The notes beneath the pieces are model-generated. The model was given only the letters and a program-made list of their open reading frames with translations. It did not search any database and was not told the origin of the DNA. Of a DNA stretch of 16,912 bases, positions 8,159 through 14,805 are shown piece after piece. This DNA comes from CAITUY01 sp964611575 (GTDB taxonomy: Bacteria; Verrucomicrobiota; Kiritimatiellia; CAIKKV01; CAITUY01), in assembly GCA_964611575.1 (NCBI GenBank), contig CAZTAJ010000094.1:1-16912 (forward strand). Direction: 5' to 3'. Position 1 is the stretch's first letter. Every line of letters begins with the position of its first letter. The translations under genes were made by a program, and so were the position numbers.

Positions 8159-9283
8159 ATGAAGAAACCACACTCGCCCGCCGCCGCCGACTGGAATACC
8201 CAGGCGTCGGAGGATGCCCGACAGGACCGTTTCGTGCTAGCCTACGACGGCATCAAACCCGACAGCATGGTGTGCGACACCACCATACGCGTGCTTGCAG
8301 ACGGCACCTGGATCCTCCTCATCCTCGCCGGCGATTCCGTTGAACCTTCGCCGCAAAACTACATCGGGGTCTCTTTCAGTTCCGACGAGGGCAGGACCTG
8401 GAGCGCCTTGAAGCCGTTCGATTGCGGCCTGCCGCGTTCCGGCGAAACGGTCGGTCAGGGAGCGACTGAACTGATCGTCCGCGACCGGGAGCTGCTCCTC
8501 TTCTTTGCCACCCACGGGAACGACTTTACGTGGGCGAAACAATGGAAGTCGTGGTTGATACGCGGCACCCCGGATGCCAAAACCTGGGGGAAACCCGAAC
8601 TCCTTCCCGGTCGCCTGGGACATTACTGCTTCATCCGCAGCCATATCGTCGCCCGCGACGGACGGTTGATCGTGCCCTTCCAGCATTACCTCCGTTCGCC
8701 CAAGGACGACACGACCTCCTATGCGGAAGACCGGATCCTCTGCGATCCGCGCCTGGGCGTACTGATCAGCGAGGATGACGGCCGGACCTGGCGCGAGCAC
8801 GGCAATATCCGTCTTACCGACGATCCGCTCTACTTCGGCTGGGCCGAGCCCAGCATTGTCGAGCTCAAGAACGGCACGATTGTCATGGTCATTCGCGCCG
8901 ACCGTCTCGGCGGCGTGCTGTACGCGGCCGAATCCAAGGATGGCGGCAGAACCTGGCCCGAACAGGCGGTCAAGACCGACATCCCGAATCCGGGCGCCAA
9001 GGCCACGCTCTACTCGCTCGGGGGCGACACCGTGGCCCTCGTCCACAACCCCAACCCGACTCACCGCAGCCCGCTCGCGCTCTGGATCAGTTTCGACGGC
9101 ATGCAAACCTGGCCCTACCGCCGCACCCTCGTCGCCGAGTCGGTGGACGGCCCCAAAGGTTGCCTCAACTACCCCGAGGGGTTCGTGAGCCGGGACAAAC
9201 AGTGGCTGCACATCGCCTTCGACAACAACCGCCACCAGGCGTGCGTCATTGCCGCGAAACTTCCGCCGCTGCCGCCGGCCTGA
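8159..9283 (+). CDS. BNR/Asp-box sialidase-like protein (second of two)
   Basis: A 374-residue soluble protein of the same superfamily as its upstream neighbour but clearly different in sequence. Asp boxes are SSDEGRTW (74-81), SEDDGRTW (204-211), SKDGGRTW (259-266) and a degenerate SFDGMQTW (311-318, the Gly replaced by Met). Other conserved-looking stretches are DTTIRVLADGTWILLI near the N-terminus, HYCFIRSHIVARDGRLIVPF, FGWAEPSIVELKNGTIVMV and CLNYPEGFV near the end. The acidic GWAEPSIVEL segment resembles the region that carries a catalytic acid in sialidase-like enzymes, but exact residue roles are unproven. It lacks a signal peptide. It starts 12 bp after the preceding stop with no clear Shine-Dalgarno, which suggests translational coupling. 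The exact substrate is unknown. Confidence 0.85.
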   Translation: MKKPHSPAAADWNTQASEDARQDRFVLAYDGIKPDSMVCDTTIRVLADGTWILLILAGDSVEPSPQNYIGVSFSSDEGRTWSALKPFDCGLPRSGETVGQGATELIVRDRELLLFFATHGNDFTWAKQWKSWLIRGTPDAKTWGKPELLPGRLGHYCFIRSHIVARDGRLIVPFQHYLRSPKDDTTSYAEDRILCDPRLGVLISEDDGRTWREHGNIRLTDDPLYFGWAEPSIVELKNGTIVMVIRADRLGGVLYAAESKDGGRTWPEQAVKTDIPNPGAKATLYSLGGDTVALVHNPNPTHRSPLALWISFDGMQTWPYRRTLVAESVDGPKGCLNYPEGFVSRDKQWLHIAFDNNRHQACVIAAKLPPLPPA

Positions 9284-9305
9284 CACGCCGAGAACGCATA
9301 CATCC

Positions 9306-10406
9306 ATGCCTGCGCCTTCCCAAGACCGACACGACATCTACTACTGGAAGTGTGACCGTGCGGCGGCGTTCCACGGCACCGAAGCCACCCCAGCCGACAA
9401 CCCGGCTTTCCAAGCGCAGCTCCTGCATGCGCTGGAGATACGCTTTCCCGGCACGCCCGTTACGCTCCGCCCCGCCGGCGGGCAGGGCAACCATCGCACG
9501 TTCCGATTGACACTCGGCGGACAGGAAGCCTTTGTCCGCACCGAGGACGGCCCGGAGCGCGACAACTACTTCAATGCCGAGGCGGTGGTTACATCCGAAC
9601 TGCGGGCACGCGGCATCCCCGCCCCGCGGATCCTTGCCCACGACTGCGATCGCACCGCAACTCCTTTCGCCTGGCAGGCGCTCGACTACGTCCCCTTCCC
9701 CGACCTGAACCAGCACTTCAAGCAGGGCACGCTGTCGCTGGAAACAACCGCCGGACAGATTGGTGAGGCCGTTGCACGCTGGCAGGATATTCGCCCCGCC
9801 GGTTTCGGTCCCTTCAGCGCTTCGGCGGCGCATGACCGATCCACGTTGACGGGTTTGCACACCTCATACGAACGCTATTTCAACCTGAATCTGACCCGGC
9901 ATGTCGCCTTCCTCGTCGAACATGGCTTCTTCGACGGGCGCCAGGCTGCCACGGTGCTTGATACGATCGCCCGACATCGGCCCCTGCTGCAATTGGATCA
10001 GGGCTGTCTCGTTCACAAGGATCTCGCCCTCTGGAACATCCTCGGCAGCCCCCGGCAGATCGTTGCGTATATCGACTGGGACGACGCCATCTCCGGCGAC
10101 CCCATGGACGATCTCTCGCTGCTGGGTTGCTTCTACGACGCCGCGGTGATTGGGAAGGCCCTGGCCGGCTATGCCCGCATGCGTCCCCTGCCGGGCGACG
10201 CGACCCCGCGCTTCTGGCTGCACCTGCTGCGCAACATGCTGGTCAAAGCCGTCATCCGCGTCGGTGCCGGCTATTTCCGCCGCACCGACAGTTTCTTCCT
10301 CATTGGCGCAGGCGCCACCGGGGCCGACCTCGAATCCATGACCCGCGCCCGGATTGAAATCGCCCTGCGTGGGCTGAACGAAAACCGCGAGATTTCCGAT
10401 CTGTAA
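9306..10406 (+). CDS. APH-fold phosphotransferase (small-molecule kinase)
   Basis: A 366-residue cytosolic protein of the aminoglycoside-phosphotransferase/choline-kinase superfamily (PF01636 type). It shows the catalytic loop H-x-D-x-x-x-x-N as HKDLALWN (H237, D239, N244) and the metal-binding Asp in IDWDDA (D257). The nucleotide-binding lobe has GGQGNHRTF (58-66); the beta-3 strand FVRTEDG carries Arg78 where many kinases have Lys. A conserved-looking Glu follows in FNAEAVV (E92). In a sugar operon the likely substrate is a sugar or sugar acid rather than an antibiotic; N-acetylhexosamine kinase NahK is a precedent for this fold. An alternative start at 9249 would overlap the previous gene by 35 bp; 9306 leaves a 22-bp gap and is preferred, with a weak GAGAA upstream. 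It has no transmembrane segment. Confidence 0.83.
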   Translation: MPAPSQDRHDIYYWKCDRAAAFHGTEATPADNPAFQAQLLHALEIRFPGTPVTLRPAGGQGNHRTFRLTLGGQEAFVRTEDGPERDNYFNAEAVVTSELRARGIPAPRILAHDCDRTATPFAWQALDYVPFPDLNQHFKQGTLSLETTAGQIGEAVARWQDIRPAGFGPFSASAAHDRSTLTGLHTSYERYFNLNLTRHVAFLVEHGFFDGRQAATVLDTIARHRPLLQLDQGCLVHKDLALWNILGSPRQIVAYIDWDDAISGDPMDDLSLLGCFYDAAVIGKALAGYARMRPLPGDATPRFWLHLLRNMLVKAVIRVGAGYFRRTDSFFLIGAGATGADLESMTRARIEIALRGLNENREISDL

Positions 10407-10436
10407 GCCCAAACGCAGCGCTTAGATATCGTGAAT

Positions 10437-10457
10437 TCAGGAGTCAGGAATCAGAAT
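10437..10457 (+). repeat. Three heptanucleotide repeats between kinase and aldolase genes
   Basis: TCAGGAG, TCAGGAA and TCAGAAT stand in direct tandem. They occupy the only large gap (108 bp) of the operon and look unlike the surrounding GC-rich coding sequence. Heptad tracts of this kind recur between genes in some bacterial genomes. No promoter was identified in the rest of the gap. Confidence 0.55.
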
Positions 10458-10514
10458 ACGGAACCCTTGCGGGCCAGGAGAACAGGCGATAGACTCGCCC
10501 GAAAGAGAGTGCCT

Positions 10515-11258
10515 ATGAACACCACCGCCGTCACCCATCTTCGCGACAGGAGCTTCCATCTCGGAACCTGGCTCTCCAGCGGATCGCCCGTCATTGCCGA
10601 GCTGGCCGGCCTGTGCGGCTTCGACTGGCTGTTGTTCGACCTGGAGCACGGCTGCGGGAATGAATCCGGTCTCTTGCAGAACCTCCAGGCCCTGCGGGGC
10701 AGCCGCTCCGCCGCCATCGTGCGCGTCGGCGCACCGCACCCGGATCTGATCCAACGGGTGCTCGACTGGGGCGCGGACGGGGTGATGATCCCGCATGTGG
10801 ACACAGCCGAAATCGCGCAAGCCTGTGTCCGGGCGGTGCGTTTTCCGCCGCACGGCCGACGCGGCTACTCACGCTCTGTCCGCGCGTGCGACTATGGTTT
10901 AAATGTGCCCGATGTGCCGCTCCAGCCCCTCGTCTTCGCCCAGATTGAAAGCGAAGAGGCCGTGGTCAACGTGCAGGCAATCGCCGCGGTCGAGGGGGTG
11001 GACGTGCTCTTCGTCGGCCCCGCGGACTTGGCCTTCGATCTGAAGGCTTCCGGCTCCAAACGATCTTACGAATCTTGTCTGGCCACCGTGGCCGCCGCCG
11101 CACGCACGGCGGGCAAGCAAGCCGGCATTCTGTGCCGCAACGAGAACGACGTCGCCTCGTTGACGGAGCAAGGGTTCACGGTCCAGGCCGTCGACTCCGA
11201 CCTCGCTATTCTGCGCCAACGCTACGGGGACTTGCTGAAACGTTACGCCACCGGCTGA
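10515..11258 (+). CDS. HpcH/HpaI class II aldolase (2-keto-3-deoxy acid type)
   Basis: A 247-residue metal-dependent aldolase that cleaves 2-keto-3-deoxy or 4-hydroxy-2-keto acids into pyruvate and an aldehyde. Using the start at 10515, the key residues fall at or next to the positions known for E. coli HpaI: D42 and H45 in FDLEHG, R70 in IVRVG, D84 in VLDWGADGVMIP, and the metal ligands E145 (AQIES) and D171 (VGPADLA), spaced 26 apart as in HpaI. This agreement also decides the start against an in-frame GTG at 10431, whose extra 28 residues are translated repeat sequence. AGAGAG precedes the ATG. It is the last gene of the operon. It ends 28 bp before the convergent CBM9-protein gene, with no terminator visible between them. 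The aldehyde product depends on the unknown sugar acid. Confidence 0.9.
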   Translation: MNTTAVTHLRDRSFHLGTWLSSGSPVIAELAGLCGFDWLLFDLEHGCGNESGLLQNLQALRGSRSAAIVRVGAPHPDLIQRVLDWGADGVMIPHVDTAEIAQACVRAVRFPPHGRRGYSRSVRACDYGLNVPDVPLQPLVFAQIESEEAVVNVQAIAAVEGVDVLFVGPADLAFDLKASGSKRSYESCLATVAAAARTAGKQAGILCRNENDVASLTEQGFTVQAVDSDLAILRQRYGDLLKRYATG

Positions 11259-11286
11259 CACACCCGCCCCGAACGATGCCAGCCAC

Positions 11287-14200
11287 TCACTCTACGATCA
11301 GCAGCCGGAAGTCATAGCCGGGAAGTTCGAAGCGTCCTTTCTGGTAGTCGCCCCAGGCGCCCCAGAAGTGGTGCAATTCGCGGCCGGTCTCGCCATCGAG
11401 GACGCGGCCAATCTTGCGGCCGACCAGCGCCGGCAGGAGCTTCACATCAGCGCTCACCGGCTCCTTATTGGCGTTCAGCAGAACCACGGCGGCACGGTTT
11501 GTACCCTGATAAATCGAGGCAAATACTCCGGGCGTTTTCACTTGCGCCAGTTTGCCGCTGCGCCAGTAGCCGGTGAAGGGACAAGCCTCTTTTTCGGCAA
11601 AGAAGCCCACCCACTCGTCGAGCTTCCTGACCGTGAAGGCCGATTCCCATTTCGAGTAGCCGCTGCCGCCGATGTCGTGCAGCAGCGCCAGCCCCAGGTC
11701 GATGCGGCTGCGCATCCGCAGGCGCTGCGCCGGATAGGGCTCCTTGTCCGGCTCGATGCCCCACTCGTTGGAGCCAAGCCGATGGACAATCCCGCGGCGC
11801 AGGCGGAAGTGGGCGCGGAACTGGTCGATGGACATCTGGTCGAGGATCGAGTCGCCCATCACATAGAAGCCGTTCTCGCAGTGCCAGCTCGCCTGGTTCC
11901 AGCTCCAGTCCGCCCCCTGGTTGTTGAGCCACGACTGGTTCTTGCCGAGTTTCTGCCCGATGACATTCAGGCGTTTGGTCACCTGGCGACGAGTGAAGAC
12001 GCTGAACTTCTCGTAGAACGCTTTGCGCTCCGGATCGTAATCGGTGATCAGAAAGCTTGAGGCGTTGTCCCACCAGACGCCGGTAACCGGGGTCTCGCGC
12101 AGCAGCTTCTCGTGATACCAGATAAAGCAGTCGACCTTGCTCTGCGTCCAGTTGTAGCCGTACTCGGTAAACTCGCGGCGACGCTGGATCTGGTAGGTGC
12201 CTGACAGGTTCCATTGTCGCTCGTGCTCGGGCGCCGGGCTGTTGTCGGGTTGGGGCACCCTCCACTCACCGAAATAGGCGTCGAATTCCGGCAGATCGAG
12301 GCTGCCGTTGCTGTTCGACCCGTAAAGCGTAATCGAACCGCCTTCCTTGATGGCGGCCGCACCGTCCTTGGCGAATCTCTCGAAATGGTACATCTGGCGG
12401 CCGCTGACACGCACGGGCACGTTGGTGCGCAGGTTGCGGTTGTTCAGCAAGTCGCTCAGCGCAGCGGTTTCTTCGTCGGTGATGTAGTAGCCGTCCGAAC
12501 TGCGGCCCCACCAGCGCCAGCCGAAGATCAGCCCGAGCGAGGTCGGCTGCTGGTAGTTCCACGCTTTCTTGCGTTCGTCCTTGGCGGCCTTCACCGGATC
12601 GACCAGCAGCGCGAAACGGATCTTGCGCGGGCGGTCGAGCGTCACCGGTGCGGCGAAGAAGTTGATACGCAGCTCGACGCCCTTGTCCGTCCGCACGTAT
12701 TCGACGGAACTGCGCTCGGGACCGTGCTGCCAGTCGCGGCATTCTTCGGCGAACCACCAGACACCCTTGTCCCCGTTGCCGGCATAGGCGATCGGCGCAA
12801 AACTGCCCCAATATTCGCGCTGCGTGGGCATGGGCAACATCCGGTTGGAACCCCATACCACGCCGGTTCCCGAGGGGATGGCATTCTTCCAGATTTCCGC
12901 GCTGTCGGACAGGCGGTGCACATACATCGTATCCGCCCCCGGCCAGAGCGGAATGACCAGCGTCAGGCGATCCAGGCGGGCGCCGGGAGAGGCCGGGGAG
13001 AGGGTCATCCCGAACTCAAGCCAGCCGTCCTGTTCGACGCGGCCGAGCAACTCGACCTGGGCATCACCAAGACGCCCGCCGGCCATGAACGGCGCCATCA
13101 GCGGACGGACGTCAACGAAACCGAAGTTCGGCGCCGTCACGGCGAGCAGGGCGTCGCCGGACTGACCCTCGAGGCGGATGGGAGCGGTCAGGATTTCCTC
13201 GCTCCCGCCGTCGCCGCCGGCCAGGATGCTGTCCGGCAATCCATAGGGGCCCAGTCGGTACGTGCGCAACACCGGGCTGACACTGCGCTTGTCGGGATCG
13301 ACCGCAAGCGGTTGGTACGGGTCCACGAGAATCTCGTCCAGCCCCAGCCGGTTGCCTTCCCACGGATAGCGTTTCACGGGGAAGGAGGTTGTCTTCTCGC
13401 TGACCGTCTTGCCGTCGGCGGAGAACAGGCGCAGGATCGCCTTGTACTCGCCTTCCGGCAGTTTGCCGAACTCGAATTGGAGGGCGTACAGGCGATCCTT
13501 CTGCGAGCCCTCGCCTGAGGCGACCGCCTTGCCGGCGGCATCGACGATCTCGACCCGGCATTTCACGGTGTCCGTGAGTTCCTTGGCAATGCCGAACAGG
13601 TCCAGGTCGGCCGTGCTCTGCGCGACGCCGAAACTGGGCCAGTAGCGGAAGTCCCAGTTGTAGGCGCCCGGCTCGCCCTGGCGCTCCATCCAGGGCACGA
13701 TGAACTCTTTGTAGCGTTTCTCGTTCATCGGGCCGAAGTTGAGTCGGTTGTCGTAGATCGGCTGGTCGCGGACTTCGCCGCTGCGCGGGTCGGTCGTTTT
13801 CGCCTGCGCGGAGAGGATGAGCTGGTATTGGACGCTGTCCTGGGTCAGTTCGAGCGGATCGTCCACCTTGAGCGTGGTCTTCTTCCCCTTGTTCAGCGTC
13901 GCCTTGAGGGTCCTGGCGTAAATGGACGTGCCGTCCGGGGCCAGCGCCTGGACCTTGATTTCCGCCGGCTGCTTGTCCTCGGATCCGATCATTTCGAAAT
14001 CGAGCTGCATCTTGCCTTCGCGGATCTTCCCGCGTTTGGGGAAGCGGAAGACCGGCGCCTCGGGATCGAAGCGGAATTCGAAGAACTGTCCAAAGCCCAT
14101 CCACCCCGCCTGCCGGATGCCTGCGAAGTAGGCGCCGATCGAGTGGTCGGCCCTCACCAGTTGCATGAACAGGCTGCGGTGGTCGAGGCTCTTCACGTTG

Positions 14201-14805
14201 ATGGCGGCCAGGGCGATCTTCATTTCGAGTTGCCAATGCCCCTCAACCACGTGGCACTTGTAGTCGCCGCCGATGCTCCAGATCTTCTCCGTGCCGGGGG
14301 TGCCATTGAAGAAGTGTTCGTCGCTGAAGAAGCCCTTGGCGTTGCCGATCACCTTGTAGAACCCCCACCCTTCGCGCACCGCGTCGGTGCGGCTGTGGGG
14401 CGAGAAGGTCACCTCGACATGATCATCCCAAAGCAGATTCTGGTCGTCGAAGGCCTTGGCCTGCGCCCGCGGCCAGGTGCCGGGCCGCAACGGATTGTCC
14501 ATGGCGATGTAAAGAAACTGGTCGTCGTATCCGATGTACCAGGTGACGTCCTGCTTCTCGATCACCAGACAGCCCTCGCTGCCCGGAGCGCAGTTGATGT
14601 GGCCGGTGAGGGCGGTGGCGCCGTCCCATTCGCCGGGCGCGAGTTTGCCGTCAACAACCGGCGCCCTGGCCAGCCGGGTCACGGTGATCGAGGGAGGCGC
14701 CGCGGCGGTGGGCGCGGCAAACGCGCCGCCCGATAGCGCCAACAGGGCGGCAACTGAAATGGCCGTTAACGTTCTGATTCTGTTTGTCATAATGTTTCTC
14801 TTCAT
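11287..14805 (-). CDS. Large secreted protein with CBM9-like domain and glycosidase-like C-terminal region
   Basis: About 1172 residues. A signal peptide (TNRIRTLTAISVAALLALSG, cleavage near GGAFA/APT) directs export. Residues about 45-250 form a CBM9/DOMON-like carbohydrate-binding domain: APVVDGKLAPGEWDGATALT, then VTWYIGYDDQFLYIAM and a WDDHVEVTF strand. Residues about 260-700 look like beta-sandwich modules. Residues about 730-1090 are rich in W/Y/D and appear to be a barrel-type catalytic region, with the striking GVWWDNA (909-915) and YSKWESAF motifs. The tail ends in a beta-domain (AAVVLLNANKEPVSADVKLL). It resembles 'glycoside hydrolase domain' proteins of uncertain family from PVC bacteria; I cannot name the CAZy family. 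The ATG at 14805 overlaps the upstream GH36 stop (ATGA). ATGs at 14826 and 14790 are alternatives, the last giving the neatest signal peptide. Confidence 0.82.
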   Translation of the reverse strand: MKRNIMTNRIRTLTAISVAALLALSGGAFAAPTAAAPPSITVTRLARAPVVDGKLAPGEWDGATALTGHINCAPGSEGCLVIEKQDVTWYIGYDDQFLYIAMDNPLRPGTWPRAQAKAFDDQNLLWDDHVEVTFSPHSRTDAVREGWGFYKVIGNAKGFFSDEHFFNGTPGTEKIWSIGGDYKCHVVEGHWQLEMKIALAAINVKSLDHRSLFMQLVRADHSIGAYFAGIRQAGWMGFGQFFEFRFDPEAPVFRFPKRGKIREGKMQLDFEMIGSEDKQPAEIKVQALAPDGTSIYARTLKATLNKGKKTTLKVDDPLELTQDSVQYQLILSAQAKTTDPRSGEVRDQPIYDNRLNFGPMNEKRYKEFIVPWMERQGEPGAYNWDFRYWPSFGVAQSTADLDLFGIAKELTDTVKCRVEIVDAAGKAVASGEGSQKDRLYALQFEFGKLPEGEYKAILRLFSADGKTVSEKTTSFPVKRYPWEGNRLGLDEILVDPYQPLAVDPDKRSVSPVLRTYRLGPYGLPDSILAGGDGGSEEILTAPIRLEGQSGDALLAVTAPNFGFVDVRPLMAPFMAGGRLGDAQVELLGRVEQDGWLEFGMTLSPASPGARLDRLTLVIPLWPGADTMYVHRLSDSAEIWKNAIPSGTGVVWGSNRMLPMPTQREYWGSFAPIAYAGNGDKGVWWFAEECRDWQHGPERSSVEYVRTDKGVELRINFFAAPVTLDRPRKIRFALLVDPVKAAKDERKKAWNYQQPTSLGLIFGWRWWGRSSDGYYITDEETAALSDLLNNRNLRTNVPVRVSGRQMYHFERFAKDGAAAIKEGGSITLYGSNSNGSLDLPEFDAYFGEWRVPQPDNSPAPEHERQWNLSGTYQIQRRREFTEYGYNWTQSKVDCFIWYHEKLLRETPVTGVWWDNASSFLITDYDPERKAFYEKFSVFTRRQVTKRLNVIGQKLGKNQSWLNNQGADWSWNQASWHCENGFYVMGDSILDQMSIDQFRAHFRLRRGIVHRLGSNEWGIEPDKEPYPAQRLRMRSRIDLGLALLHDIGGSGYSKWESAFTVRKLDEWVGFFAEKEACPFTGYWRSGKLAQVKTPGVFASIYQGTNRAAVVLLNANKEPVSADVKLLPALVGRKIGRVLDGETGRELHHFWGAWGDYQKGRFELPGYDFRLLIVE

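Noticed and set aside
6908..9283. Calling the two BNR genes true neuraminidases (nanH)
   Set aside because: Asp boxes define the propeller fold, not the activity. The FRIP motif was not found, signal peptides are absent, and no sialic acid catabolic genes are present.
9306..10406. Antibiotic-resistance aminoglycoside phosphotransferase
   Set aside because: Only the general APH-fold motifs are present and the gene is embedded in a glycan operon; nothing points to resistance.
10431..10514. GTG start at 10431 for the aldolase
   Set aside because: The extra residues are translated heptad repeat and spacer. Starting at 10515 places D42, H45, R70 and D84 at HpaI positions.
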